NCBI GenBank assembly: GCA_013396655.1
Contig: WBMV01005052.1
Location: 310,001-374,000, forward strand
Direction of reading: 5' to 3'
From: Campylorhamphus procurvoides
Lineage: Eukaryota; Chordata; Aves; Passeriformes; Dendrocolaptidae
Length of the DNA stretch: 64,000 bases
The notes beneath the pieces were generated by a model. It did not search any database, had not been told where the DNA came from, and saw nothing but the letters and a program-made list of their open reading frames with translations. Position numbers and translations under genes: made by a program. Shown one piece after another: positions 50,087-63,800 of the stretch (position 1 is its first letter; every line of letters starts with the position of its first letter).

Positions 50087-53000
50087 ATTGCAGCAGGGTG
50101 GCTATGGAAAGGCTAACTGCAATCACCCACTCGCTTTTACTGTATTTCTAGAATTCAAGAATTCAAGACTAAGTTCACTCATTTGCAGAACATGATCCTT
50201 TCCTCTCTCTTTTAGCTTTTCAACCAGAGTCACAGTTCTGCAGAAATGGATGGTCTGGGCATGCTGATGGAGTTTGCGTCTCAGAACAGGCAAAGGGGTA
50301 AACACTTAGTTCATTTTCACCTAGTCCATGTGCTATCAAGGTAAGACAAAAGAGGGGCTATCAGCACTAGTTAGAAGAAAAAAACATTGTGTAAAAAAGT
50401 CTATGAATGGGTTAGAAGCAGCATTAGTGGACACTGCAAACTGAACTTCCAAGTCAGAAAAACCCTTCAGCCTGTGCACTAGCATGAGTAGGAGAGGGTC
50501 CACAGACTGGAGCGCACAGAGGTTCCAGAGCAAACATCTGCACTTGTACAGATACACTGGTGCTGCTTCAGAACTGGGACGTACTATACAGCAATGAATT
50601 TCCTTCAGGGTGGGAAGAGGATCTCATTGGCAGAAATCTGTGGCAAAAGCCAGCCACATCTCTTTATCTCCTTGTTTTACTGTTGTGTCCTCAGAGCCAG
50701 GCTGTAAACATGAAGAACTGAAATCTCATTATCTAGGGTGAAAAGACACTGCACAAAAAGAGGCAGTGTTTCTCCACTCTCTTTTGCCAACACAGTTGCT
50801 TGCTTTAACTGTCCTTTCCTTTTCATCCTTCGCTTTAGCACTGCAGACTGAAGGAATAAGATATTCACAGCCCAACCCTCATACCTTTATCAGACTGTTT
50901 CACTTGATAATTTATTCTAGTTTGGATCCACCCACTACATGTGTTTATGCTGTTTGGGGCCCAACAAATTTGATCCTCAGCCAACATCACATTTGCCAGG
51001 GGAACCTTTTCCCTCGGGGTTTGACTGCATCAATTTCAGTCCTGCTGAAGTCTACTTTATCCATACAAAAGGGATCAGTGTTTCTTCTGCAAATCAAAGC
51101 TAGAGCCATTCATGTCAGGTCTAGGTTCTGTTGGCACAGCGTCTCTCCCAGAAGATGCAGGCAGTGAGTCTATTGTCCATCTTCTCACAACACTTTCACA
51201 TGGAGCAGCTCAAATAATATTTTTATGATCCCTCTACAGGGAAAAATATACCAGTCAAGAAAGAAGATATTCACATGGATCCTGGTACAGAAATTACACA
51301 TACTGTGGGGATAATCAAAAAGAGAAGTTTGATACCCTGGCATTTCTGAAAGCTGTCCTCTGAGCAGCATGGAGTGATCTTGGAGAGAACTTTTTCAGAG
51401 ACCAGGCATAATGATGTGAGCCTCAACGATGGCAAATACTTGGGCTCAAGTTCCCCATGGCCTAATATGTCATATTTCCATCTGAATGACATGAGACTTG
51501 TGTGTTCGTGTTTGTAATCTCCTAATCAAATCTCATTATGTTTGTCTGGGTCATATAATAACATTTTGGTCTACAGCAAACCCATCTCTCTGAAACAGTA
51601 AATTTACTTCAGACACGTTTTTGGGGCCCCAAACTGGCTAAAGAATTGCTCTACAGTTACAGCAAATGGGGTTGTACCTGTATTTGCTTCTATGGAAAGG
51701 TTTAACAAGGTGGATTGAAATTATTATTGGGGAATGTGGGCTGTAATGATTTTTTTACCTGGTGGGGAGTTATTCATCTGAATGTTGTTTTATCATTTCA
51801 AATGTTACTTGTGGGAAGGGAATGTTACAGCTCTCCAAGAGCTACATTATGTCAGCTGCCATGCTCTATAAACAGATTACACACACCTTGTATAAATAAA
51901 CTGTGGTTAGCTAATTATCCTGAACAAAAAATATACACACAGAGAAGAAAATTCATTTCAAAATGATTAATTATATAAATTTTAGTTTCAGCAGCATGTT
52001 TCTTATATCCCCATGTGTAGCTGCAGCTTAATAAAACTTGCTATAAGATTACCACCATTTAGTTGGTTTCACAAGTTCAGATTGTTGTAAAGAATCATGT
52101 CATGTTGTGAATTCAGTGCTAACCACATTGCAAATGACCTAACTTGGCAGAGAGGATGTATATACTGTAAATAGATACTATGACAGGTGTATCAACCAGT
52201 GCCAACAATCAACTTTTAAAAAATATATAGTATCAAATGACCACAGCCATAAATAAACTGGAAAAACTGTGCATGGCTTATTAAAATATTCAGAAAAAAT
52301 ATTTTATTCAGACAGTCATTTCTCATTACTCATCAGGTAACAAATTAGAAATAAAATGCTAAATCAGGTCAATGGATTTTGTTCCTTTTCTTCTCAAAGT
52401 TGTATATAGTGCATAGTAATAGACTTTTGCTGGAGAAAAAAATACTTAGGAGCACTATTACTTTTTGTCAAATAAGAAAGTTAAATAAAAAAAACAACAC
52501 ATCTATGTCTTGTGTATGTCTTTCTTTTATAAAAACCTTAAGTTTGCAAAATCTGGTTTGACAGCATGAAGGTTGAAGCAAATATCACACAAAAGACACC
52601 CAAGAAAGACAGAAGAATTTCCTCTGAAACTGGGTTCAAAACATGAGTGACTGGACAGCAAAACACTTTTAGAAAGACCTCTCAAAGGATTCTCAAAGGA
52701 AGAGATGAAGAGATTAACTAGCAAAGTTAATGATTTTAAATACATACTTCCCAATACTAACATACAGCATTAAATACAGCAAACAACTTAACTTATGTTG
52801 ATATAGCCTACGAATGGTTCCCATATGTGGTTCCTGACTATGTGTATACTGGGTAGTATATTTATTTCAGTGGTAAATAAAATCTTAATTCAGCAACCCA
52901 GTGGTTTACCAATAGGGCATGTGTGGATATCCAGCTTTTAAGAAAAACATTCTTAGTGGTATTCATAGCCACATTACAAAACCCTGCAGACAGAAAGTCC

Positions 53001-54440
53001 CTCATGAATTTCCATTGGAATTTCAGCCTAATATGGAACTGATGGGATATAATAAGGATTTGATTTTGTGACGTCTAAGGCAAAGCACTAGTTATGAACT
53101 CCTGGAATTTTCATAAATAAGTAGAGAATTGACATCTTCAGTATATTCTTCAATATATGAACTGTACATGCTGGCAGACAATCCACAAATTTAGTGTACT
53201 GTCATGTGTTAAAGTTAATTGTAGCAAGAAAAGCATCAACGTAGCACACTAAGATCTCATTTTATTCCAATTATAGTTAGGAAACAATGCTCCATTCCTA
53301 CTTCTACCTCAACTCTCATGAAAGTACTATGCAGGAGAACTGAAACACCACATATAATTATGAGGAAGTGGAGATGTTCTCTGTTCTAAGAGTTTGCTTC
53401 ATCTGGTTATACATGACAGTATTTACAAATAAATGAGAAAACATACAGATATTAAAACAGAACCTTTCCTTTGACTTCCAAAGTCATCCTTAATTTAGCA
53501 AATCTCTGGAAAAGAAAATACATTGCAAAAGAATTAGAGATTGCAGCAATTAAGAGAAGTCAGTGTATCTGTAAGCTAATATCCTTCTGCAAGTACATTC
53601 AAGAAACTGTGAAATTAAATAAAGACTGTAACATACTATTTTCAATTAAGAGCTTCTGTCCAACTGACTGAGCAGAGCAGAGAATTTCCCACAACTGACT
53701 TGAAAATAAGGTACTGTTTGCAAGTTCTCTGCTTGTGGAAGAAGTTGGAAGGAACTCAAGGCACGGTAAATTGGGTCCTCTGAAGAGTTGGATTCAATCT
53801 GTCCTAGAGGTCCTAGGTGTTGTTTGGCAAGGTGTGTTACTTGCATCCGTCAAGACCATTGACTTGGTGGAAGCTGCTTAACACTTTATGTTCAAGTCTG
53901 GGTCCAAAATAAATGGGCTACTTTTTAAAAAATCCACCATAGTATTTTCAAGTTTGGATTCATATTTTCCAGAAAATCTTGAAAAAATGAGTTATCTCAC
54001 AGAAATGGAAAAACAAAAAAAATTTTTAAATGCTTTTAAAAGAGAACCCTATGAGTCTTACAGAAAACTCTATGAAATGAGCAGTGTAGGTTTTATAGTA
54101 AGGCAGTACACAACACCTCTATGAGAAACACTAAGGGGAGAAAAGCAGTTAAGCAGTTGCTGATTGAGCAAATACTCCCTGCACTGGATGAGGCAAGAAA
54201 GAAGCACATGATCATGGAAGTTACAGATAATCTAAAAGCTAATCACTGGAAGATTAATGTTGGAAAACAAACAACAGCCTTAATTCTGGTATTTTCTACT
54301 TTACAGCTGCATGAGTTTTCACCCAAAGGCAGTTTCATGTATGCAGTTTATTTTCTTTGAGTAGGAGAGGGGCTGTTATATATAAAAAAGAAAAAAATCT
54401 TTCCTGTGAATTCTTAAAAATCATGATAGCAAAGTAAAAA
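50087..54440. other. Non-coding AT-rich DNA
   Basis: No gene or repeat recognised. Two short frames overlapping by ATGA at 53888-54124 and 54121-54360 (+) are Lys/Glu-rich, without a family match. A small duplicate of GAATTCAA occurs at about 50152-50168. Confidence 0.55.
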
Positions 54441-54459
54441 TTCCTCAGCTAACAGTATG

Positions 54460-54870
54460 AACTGTTCGAGCTGCAGCTGGTAACAGTAGTGGATTCTTAG
54501 TTGTCAGCTGTTAAGGACACCAGACAGAGGGAACAAAAGCTGATGTTTGGCCAAGGGGCTGAGGTGCCTTGTCAGCAGAGGAGCAGGGAGAGCGAGGACC
54601 AGGACCAGGACTTTCCAGGACCTCAGCGTGTCCCCGAGAGGAGAGAAGACCTTTTTTTCTGCTGTTCCCAAACCTGCCACAGCTTTCATTACTTGTTCCG
54701 CATTCTTCAAATGGATTTCTCTTTTAGTCCGAGCAGATATTCATTGTCCCAATTCATCGAAGACTTTCAATGGCTGCTCAAGTGGTTTCCCAACAGAGAA
54801 GATGGAAACACACGATAAAATGGAAGCTTCAGATCTTACTATTTGGTCCATAGCAGCTTAAACAACAAAG
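54460..54870. other. Local GC- and CpG-richer patch
   Basis: Within otherwise CpG-poor DNA, 54590-54770 has several CpGs (GAGAGCGAGG, CAGCGTG, CCCCGAG, TTCCGC, GTCCGAG, ATCGAAG) and the tandem hexamer ACCAGGACCAGG. It has no TATA box at a convincing place. It could be an unmethylated regulatory patch, an exon, or a worn insertion of GC-richer origin. Confidence 0.3.
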
Positions 54871-54881
54871 CAAGTTTGTGT

Positions 54882-55079
54882 TCAGCCCCAGCTGTAATGG
54901 ATCTCAGTTTCTCCTTTCCCTTCTTCTTGGTTGTGGACCTGCAATAACTCCAGGCAGTAGTCATAAGGTTCCCATACTACAGTTTCTCCCACGAGTTGTT
55001 CCCCAGCCTCTTGCTGCCTGACAGCAAGGTTAACATGATGTGTATAGAATTCAAAGATACCTGAAGCAACCTGCTGTTT
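54882..55079 (-). other. Candidate terminal exon, 65 codons, minus strand, unrecognised
   Basis: A 3' splice site (CTTTTGAACCTCTTTGCAG, ending at 55080) leads on the minus strand into an open frame that runs to a TGA at 54884-54882. The peptide is Glu/Gln-rich and acidic (…NLAVRQQEAGEQLVGETVV WEPYDYCLELLQ…), with a composition closer to real protein than most chance frames here. A weak GT (AG|GTCCAC) within it would be an alternative donor. I know no family that fits. Lies next to the CpG-richer patch. Confidence 0.2.
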
Positions 55080-57036
55080 CTGCAAAGAGGTTCAAAAGAT
55101 TGTTCACATTTACTCCAGCAAGACAGGGAATATTGTGCCCTGCTCCTCTGGGGAGAAAGGAAGTCAGATAGGCAATGGGATGGGAGCACTTGTACTCAGG
55201 CATGCCTGACTCCCAAACACACTCCTCACGCCACTGTGCTTCTGCTTTTCATTTAGAATATTTTTTGTGCTGGGGGTGGGGATTCAAACTAAACCATTTC
55301 ATGAGGCCCTGGTTATGCATTATCAGAGCAAGCCAAGCTGCCAGCTGCACCATGTAAGCATGTCACTCCTTGGAATAAAGACAAGAAAAGCCTTTCTGTG
55401 AAAGATTGATACTACTTTGTGTTGTGTCAGCATGCTGCATGTTGGTCTTGTCCTGTAAGCTTTTGTCACCTAGCTACTACATATACATGCAGTAGTAATA
55501 TTTCAGTCTATTTAAGTTTATTTGTGGGGTATTTTTAAGTTTAGAGTAGACCAATTTAATGAATGACTATGATCTCCTGCATAACAGGCTATACTAAATC
55601 TTGCATCTAATTTGGATACAATGTTCATATTTCTAAATGCTTTGTCATATTAAAGCATGCTTCCCTTCTCTAGCTGTTAAATTTCTACTGTAGACAGTTA
55701 ACGTGGCTTGTAATGTTATCCAGAAGTTGTTTAAGGGTTAAACTACAACCTTTTCTTCTCCATAAAAAAACCCAAGGAAATCTCCAAGCAACTGACAAAA
55801 ATCTTCTTAGGAATTGTTATGTTCAGCAGCAACAGCTGAAAGCATTTAGTTTATGAGCCAGTATTCATCTTCAAAGACTCCATTCTGCCCAGAAAAGAAA
55901 GAACAAGAGATCAATTAAGATCTCGTCCAGCATGCTAGCAACAGTGGGAAACATACCTCACACAAGTCACAGAATCTTGGAACACATCCTAAGAAAACCA
56001 AAGTCTGATTTTCACTTTCTTACCTTTCATAGACTGTACAGATGCTGCTTCAGAGTGAGATGACCAATTTGGGGAAACATGAACAAAGAGAACTTCAGGG
56101 AGCTCGGTTCCAAAAAAGGAAATCCTATGCAAGGTTCCAGGTTCGACATTATTTAGCACACATTATCCAGGTAATAGATGGCATGTCTTTTTATTTAGTG
56201 TGACGTCATTTCCATGTAAAATCTGTAGCGTATGGAACAGGAAAACTGCATGTGGTACATTTCCCAATTTAATCCTCAAAGCAAATCCATCAAACTGTCA
56301 GTTTTATATTAAACATGGAATTAATTATAAGATTATGAGATTTCATAGCAAGGGTTATGAAACTACTGTTTATTCATCTGAAAATGCTTAATTATGTTTA
56401 TTTATAACAGGTTTTCATATTTTGCTTAGAATACTCTGCTAGGTCCAATGAAGAAATACAGCTCCCTTAGACATAGACCTAAGCATAAGTCTGGGAGCTG
56501 TGCTTGAATTTTCCCAAAGATGAAAGTTTCTCAGATCTCTAGCCAGCTTGGCTCTCTGCAAAGGTACAGACTAAGACTTCGACAGTGGTGAGAATTTTCT
56601 GTAACTTCTAAAAAGAGAAATTGGTGTAAGCTTCTCACTAATTTTAATGGTAGTCAGAAGCTGGTTTTCTGCACGGAGAATAGTAGGATCAACCTTTCAT
56701 CTCACTAGTTTTCTATGTCAGATTCAGCACATTCGCAAAGGTGAATCGTATTTTTGGGGGGGTCCTTTTTATAGCCACTGTAAATTCTCTTTTCCAAAGT
56801 TTTGAGACCAAAAGGGCTGATGTAAGAAAACATATAGCTTGTAACAGCAGTCCTTATAAATCTCAACTGCACACAAAAGAGCAAAGAAAATAAAGAGACA
56901 GAGAACAGATTTGAAGACCAGGGAAATAAAAGAAAGTTTATTTAGAGGAGACTCACTACCAGACTGGTTTGACTTGAATGACGTTTGCAATCTCTAAAGA
57001 GCTGTGTTATGTGAGGTGAATGCAGAGTAATATTCC

Positions 57037-57288
57037 TCAAGGGGAAGAGAATTCTTTGTAGGACTTTCTTGTGACTTTGGAAGTATCACTTACTGTGGAG
57101 TCAGACTTACAGCACTGAATTATTACAAGTGCAAAAGTGCCTACAATGAGTGAAGGTAAACAGACCAGTAGAGCAAAATTCACTAATGTGAATGTCAGGT
57201 AAATTACGCTTGTTTGCAGATTATTTTCAAGTCGTAAATAAGGGAACATTTGCCCTGTCTGGTTCTCTGGGAGAACACTCTCATGGTT
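57037..57288 (-). other. Open frame with one transmembrane segment, minus strand, unrecognised
   Basis: An 83-codon frame between stops on the minus strand: a short polar part with a possible N-glycosylation site (ENQTG), a long hydrophobic stretch of about 30 residues (VIYLTFTLVNFALLVCLPSL then IVGTFALVIIQCC), and a Ser/Lys-rich tail. It has the shape of a single-pass protein or one helix of a receptor. The upstream stop and absence of a convincing acceptor argue against a real exon. Confidence 0.1.
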
Positions 57289-59562
57289 TTACACAAGGCT
57301 AGGGAAAAAGAGGGAAAAGTGACTAGGTGACACTCTTTCTCAGCCTTAGTATGTTCAGTGCATTCCTTCAGCTCAAAATATAGTTCCAGCTACCACAATA
57401 ATCTCATTTTGAATCCAGCCTTTGATTTTGCTTTTATGGCAACAATTCAGGCACATCATAGTTAATAACCAGCATAAATGTCTCCATACCATTTTCAGTT
57501 ATGTTCTGTAATAGGTTTTAGAAGAGAGATACCTACAGATGTATAGTTGGAAAAATTTTTAGAATATTCTTTACAGTTCTTACACTGCAAGCCCGATTTT
57601 TGCAATAATTCAGACAAACTGGAAAGTAACATCTCACCATATCCTCTTATGGAATAAAGTTATGAGGTCATTTTGAAGGGAAAAAAAATGAGCAAAGGAT
57701 TGAACTACATTAGTAAACAGAAATTTAAGTCCAGAGCCACTGATTTTGCAGAGTAGTTAGGGCTAAGTTTGGTCGTAGAAATCAGGAAAATGGTTAACTG
57801 TTTCCAGCTGCACTTATAAAACAAGGCCACCTTCAAAAGAACCTTTTACTATGAAACTTTTGAAAGAAGTGACATCCATAATTCTCACTTCAGCAATTCT
57901 TTTGTAAGAGACCATGATTACATCTTATTTCTGTAAGTGCATACAAAATTATATTTCTGCTTTGTTATGAACATCTTTACACAAAGACATGAAGGTTTTG
58001 GGTAATTGCATATATAAAAGTCCCAGTCAGTGCAGGTGTGTTAAAGCCACGCGTTTTTGTTAGAGTAACATGATTCATCTTATTTAAGATACAAAAATGA
58101 AGACAAAAACTACAGGCACTGGTGTGCTACACTTCAGTATTCTATGCATAATCACTACAGGAAGAACACCTGGCTAGTTTGCAAAACTTTCATCTTTTTT
58201 ATCCATTGTAAACTCCCTGAGTGTAATTCTATTAAATATAAACAACTCCCAAATAAATTCTTTCGCTGGCTCTATAAACCATTTTTCCTCCCCAAAAAAA
58301 CAGATTGGTAAGAAACCCTACATACAGCTTCAAGAGCCATCAGGCTTTTCAGCCTGCAGGATGAGTTGATGCTGTTGGCAGGATAGAGATTCTTACTGCA
58401 AATTGTAGACAAAGGTAACAACACCTTGAAATGGATCAGCTGTTAACATTTATAGCAGCTATTTGTATGGTATTTCACTAGTGCACAGTGGGGACAGACT
58501 CAAATCACCGACTTGAACAATTTAGTATATAGATAATGAGAAACGCTGGTTGGATAATGTAATACAGTAGTGCCAAGAATAAGTATTATGACATGTCAGC
58601 AGCTTTTTATTGTACTAAAACATGATTTTCTAGATACCAAGTACAGTGTAGTTTCGGTGCTGCTACCTTACACATTCTCTGAGACCTTTTAATCTCAAAT
58701 GTTCTGAAAAACTGAAATGTAAGTCAGATACACAATATTCTTACCTCTGGGGTGAAACTGAGCAGCTGTTTAACATCACATACAACAGCAGTTTAGGACA
58801 GCAGTTGCTAATGTGGGAAAACATACCCAGATGTTGACTCCTTGTCATTTTAGGATCACATCTTGCTTAGATATTCATGCTCAGAAGACTGAACTCGTTC
58901 ATGACTTTGAAAATTCTCTTTTCCCCTCAAGTTCAAATAGGAGAGGAAACCATTATTTTTTTCCACATATAAAACCAAGATGTATATATGGCCTAACTGA
59001 CATTTCTCAAAGTTCCTGATCTCACGGTTTAGCTTTCTTAACTTAAGAACTGTTGTGACACATACATGAATATTTGCATCTCAAAAAGAATTGGAAAAGG
59101 GGAGGAGAAAGGACTTACTGCCTTTACTTCCAGATGAGGTTCATGGAAAATCAGAAAGGGTCTTCACAAGGGTCACAGAGGAATCCTTAAGGGCAGGCAG
59201 CTAATTTTGACAGCCATATTAAATCACATTTCAAGACCAGAAACTAATTTTCCAGGCTAAAGCCATTTCAGATCCTGAGCTGTTATCTGATTTAAGTTCT
59301 TTTCTTTTTAATTTTGCATTCTTTTATGCACAAAACTATTTTAAGTCACAGAGCTGCATTTTTATAGGGAAGTCCAACAACCCTGCCCATGAGTAATGTG
59401 TTCCAATAGGTGCCACAACTGTGTTACTCATAATTCAAAATAACAAAATACTCCCAAAATCATGCAAGTATTCAGTATTATGTAATTTTATTGGGGTGGT
59501 AGCATTGGAGAATTTATTTCAATGTCTAATTTCAACATCCATTTTTTCTCTTGTTCACAGCT

Positions 59563-59799
59563 TGCATATAGCAAGGCAACACTGCAGCAATTGATAATAA
59601 CTGACCGGCACAGTCCCAGAACAGATATTGCAAGGGGATTTCCCACCAGGCACAACACTGGAGTTTTCAGCAGAGCACAAAAAAAAAACCAACAAAAAGC
59701 CCCCCAAACTAAGCCCAGGAGCCTCAGAAATAGATATTTATTGATGGGACTTACAAGACAAAGTTTTTGGCTCAGTCCTGTAGAGTTCAGGGACTGAAA
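59563..59799 (+). other. Candidate exon after a strong 3' splice site, unrecognised
   Basis: CCATTTTTTCTCTTGTTCACAG ending near 59561 is one of the best acceptor-like tracts of the window. The frame after it stays open for about 78 codons (LAYSKATLQQLIITDRHSPR, then a Lys/Gln-rich part that runs through A10) to a TGA at 59797-59799. The A-run inside makes a conserved protein unlikely; a non-coding RNA exon is possible. Confidence 0.12.
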
Positions 59800-60587
59800 C
59801 AAAACTGGAAGAAGTTCACCACAAGGACTGCCAGAAGGACAGCTGCACAGGGAAAAAGAAAAAAGCAGTGACCTACGCTTCATAGTGGAAATGGGTGGAG
59901 TTCAGTCCACAGACAAAGTACAGACACAAAATGAAGTGAAAACCCTGCTGCTAAGTAATCATAAAGCTTCAATGCAGAGGTGATTCTGAAGGTCTAAACA
60001 AGACAAAATGTCTTAGAGAAAAAGCTGTTTGAAGGAAACAATGGGATATTATGTCCCTAATGATGACCTTTAAAAAATAATGGTTTTTATTATGGTAATG
60101 GTTTAAATCAGAGCTTTGGTGATGATATTTTAAGCAAAGTTAACTAATACAGTTAACTACAGATGCAGATCACATGGAAACCAAGTAATCAAAGCTTTCA
60201 ATACAAAGGAGTATGTATAGTCTATTTTACAGGCAGATGCAAATATGTTCAACAAGACAAGAAATGATAAAACTCCACTGAGAGTCACATCAATGATTTT
60301 ATATTCAACACAGAAATATTTTAAAAAAGCAGCAAAAGCGAAGAGTTAACTAAATAAAAGTAAAAATAGCCTTCAGGTAACCTGGAAGAGAACACAATGA
60401 TCCAAAGAGTCTTATCTTTATCCTCCTTGCTAGCAGGAAGATTGAAAAGAAGGTAACAGGGTTAGGAGGAGAATATCAAATCTTTTTGCTTCATCACCTC
60501 TCCAGAAAAGAGCAAAGAAAATGGTTAGAGATTAGAAAACACCAAGACAGAAAAACAGTTTGCTGGGAAAGAGGGGAAAGATCATAG

Positions 60588-60860
60588 CATCCCTCAATTA
60601 CATGAAAAGCTCTTGTCAAGAAGAAGAAACTCATCTGTTCTACTTGCTCATAGTGGAAAGAATAAGCAGTGACAGCATCAAAGGTTAAACATTAAGGAAA
60701 AGCTTTGGAATAGATTTTCTGTGAAAGTCATGGAATTTCCATCACTGGAAAAGGTTAGACAAACATCTTTCAAGAAAAAAAAAAGATAGGTATAGCTGAT
60801 CTTAGTTTAGAGACTTCATGACCTCTTGAGGTCTTTTCCAGGACTACTTTCTATGATTTG
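60588..60860 (+). repeat. CR1 LINE 3' end, archaic type, sense
   Basis: Blocks in order: CCTCAATTACATGAAAAGCT, CATCTGTTCTACTTGCTCAT, AGTGGAAAGAATAAGCAGTG, ATTAAGGAAAAGCTTTGGAA, TCATGGAATTTCCATCACTG, GAAAAGGTTAGACAAACATC, and the 3' terminus CATGACCTCTTGAGGTCTTT TCCAGGACTACTTTCTATGA. This version ('TTAGACAAACATCTGTCAAGG..GATGACCTCTCAAGGTCCC') is that of old CR1 lineages shared with turtles and crocodiles. An A10 run is inserted near 60774-60784. Weaker similarity may continue upstream to about 60400. Confidence 0.9.
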
Positions 60861-63800
60861 ACAAGTTAAGCAGTGATGACAAACTTTACAGACCCCTTTG
60901 AACTCTTTGGATGTCATAAAGATTGTCCAGACCCTTTATTCTAGCAATTACTCATTACATAGATAACAAAGGCAAAGTTTACAGGAAGAGATGACATCCT
61001 TTATTTTTCCAACTACATCAGGCTAAAAACATAAAATTTGGGGTACATGTGGCTTTCTGAGAAGAGCAGGCAGAAAACCAACATATTCTCATTGTTTAAA
61101 AGGACTGTTGGAGAAGAGCAGTAGTACTTTGCATTAGCTTTTAATATGAGATCATGATATTACATCATTCTCACGGAAACAGTAAAAGCTGACATGCTGA
61201 AGCACCATATTTAACACTAGAAACAAATTCTAGTCTAGTTAGGATCTTTATTATTCAGTTAAAAAGGTACATTTACCTCTCGAGTTGCTGTATTTCATAC
61301 TGAGAGGGAAGATGTAAGGCTTCAAGGGACAAAGTTTGTTCTTGTAAGGTGAAACGCAACTTTCTTCTCCTAACGTTAAAAGGGAAATAACGAATGGGGA
61401 TAATGGAGAAAGCATTATCCTTAGCATGTGGTCAAGGACTTCAGTGACATGAAGAAAAAAACACTAGCCTAATCTAATCACAGAGCTGCTGAGCAGCCTT
61501 TTGTAGGAAACTTCCTGTATGTGCATTTGGTTGTGACAAATACTCAAGAAGAGAACAAGAAGGTCTGAGTTGCAAGAACAGTACTTCCTATCTAAACCTT
61601 CACCTAAGGCTGCCATGGAAGGAAGAAAACATTAAACAATCTTTGGCCTTCTCCAGGGAAAAAAGGTCTTTACAGGAGCATGCTACGCAGAAAAATCACT
61701 TGTAGGCAATTTTCACAGGTGATTATAAATAACCTTTCTGTTTATGAGAAGTATAACTTCAGTCATAAAACAGATGACAGTGCTGTTGAATGCTGCCTCC
61801 TACTTCACTCAAAATAAACATAAGATGCATCAACATAAGCTGCAGCATGGAGTCTTCTTTACAGATCCTGTGATTCTTCCGCATTTTCCGCTATTAAATA
61901 ATCAGAACAACTCTTCAGCCTAGTTCTGTACTTTCTGTTTACCTTCACAATGACCAATGAAAAAATTCAGGGGACCCTACTAGAAACTGCATTCTACAAA
62001 GATGGAATTTCCCTTATTCCTCCTAGAACAGTCTTGCCAGATACTTTCTTTCTTTCAGGAAAACTTCTATTCTATTTCATTCCATTCCATGAAGTGTATT
62101 CTATTTCCATGCCTTTAGTTTAATTTTGGAAGAGTTTCTAACTCCCAGTCTTGTATAGCCTTTATCAGCATTGATAAGTACATACCAGATAACTTTGGAA
62201 ATATGATATCAGGCAATATTTATACTACTACACACTAATTACATGGCATCATTTCAGTCCAGTCTATTAGATCAAACTTTAGCTAGCCTTTTTCCTCCAT
62301 TGCAAATCCTATGAAAGAGCTGATATTGCCACTGAAATCCCTTTTATATGCAAATCAAAAAGTCTGTTTAAGACACAAACAAATATAATTTGAATTGTTA
62401 GCTATAGCCTAGAGACTCTGCTTGCAACTTTTGGACAAACAGAAGCAGAGGCTTTTCCCTGGTGATCTTCTCTTTTACACAGATCAAAGACTTTCCAGCC
62501 TTTTATGGGAGCCAGTTTAGGAATTAAAAGATGACTTGGCCTTATTCAAACAGCAGACTTCCATAATACTTGGAATGGAATTAGAAAGTCTTAACAAAGC
62601 CTGTGGTTTAGAATTTGCACTTCTCTTTTAAACTTAGAATCAAATCATATTTTCAATATTAACTGTGTTAAACAAAACAGCCTCTCTGCTAGCTTATAAA
62701 AACTGCAGACATCTTAGCTGTACAAAGTCTGTAGTGTGTTTATCTGTTTGAAGGAACTAGGCCCTCACTTCCAGATGGATCAAGTTCAGCACTTATTAAA
62801 ATCAAACCAAACCAGTTTATAGAAGAGAAATGGTGTGTCCTTAATTATTATCCCTGTATTTTTATCTATTGCTTGTAAAAATTGTGAGGTCAGCTGTACC
62901 TTTGTTAGAAAATAAACATAGGAAAAAAAACCACCCCGAAGTGACTGAGCATGTAAAAAAACTTTGAGCTGACCAGGCAGTCATTCTTGGAAGGAAAGCT
63001 GCAAAAGTACTCAAAAGGTGTCCCTGTGTAAAATGGCTGGGCATTAGCAGGCTCCAGCAGCAACTCGCTCTTTGCAACACACAGACAGCAGTGGACTTTG
63101 CCACCCCTGTAAGCCACAGCAAACCGCAGCTTCAGCTCATCATCCTGAGCACTTGTTTCACACAGACAGAAGCGGGAAGAGCAGAACAAACCCTACAACA
63201 ACAGCACAAAGCAGGGTATGTCAGAAAGATAATAACACCGCAGGACACAACTTGTTTCCAGGCCTGAACTTGGGCTGACTGCATGCTCCCAAATCAGAGA
63301 GGGGCTTTCCAGTTTCTGAAAGCAGAACAGTCTCCTGAGCCTCTGGTACCCAATTAATTTTTGGTTATACTGCTTAAAGCAACGTCTTCTTACCAGGCAT
63401 GATTAATTGAAGGGAAAAAGCTCCACATGTTTGTTAATCAAAATAGAAGTAATTGTTGAGGTAAGGTGCCACTTACATGGCAGAATGTCACTATGGGAAA
63501 AAAATGCTGAAACTATTCTGTCCCAAAGTTATACAATCAGGGTTTTTTTGTTTTTACTTTTCTTTTTACCATTTAGCATCATAATAAAAGCATTCTATTA
63601 ATTTATTTTTTTTTCAGAGAAAAGGGATAAGATTGACAATTACCTTTGGCTAGTTTGTTAATCATGCACAGAAAACAAGATTTACATTTCTGTAGTTTCT
63701 GTATAATAGAGAGAAAGGGTTAATAAAATTTGAACAGGGAGGAAATATATTAATATTGCAGCAGCACCAATCCTAGTGATTTCTCCTCGTTTCCAAAAAT

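Larger units (their letters stand above)
55190..60587. other. Non-coding DNA with two weak exon candidates
   Basis: No known gene or interspersed repeat. Candidate frames at 57288-57037 (minus) and 59563-59797 (plus) are listed separately. Short G8 and A7-A10 runs occur near 56756 and 59681. Confidence 0.55.

Noticed and set aside
53888..54360. Two frames overlapping by ATGA, as if one gene broken by a frameshift
   Set aside because: The overlap is a common chance pattern; neither peptide resembles a known family and the span includes A-runs typical of non-coding DNA.
55965..55990. CACAGAATCTTGGAAC resembling an antisense CR1 3' end
   Set aside because: The following sequence does not continue into CR1.
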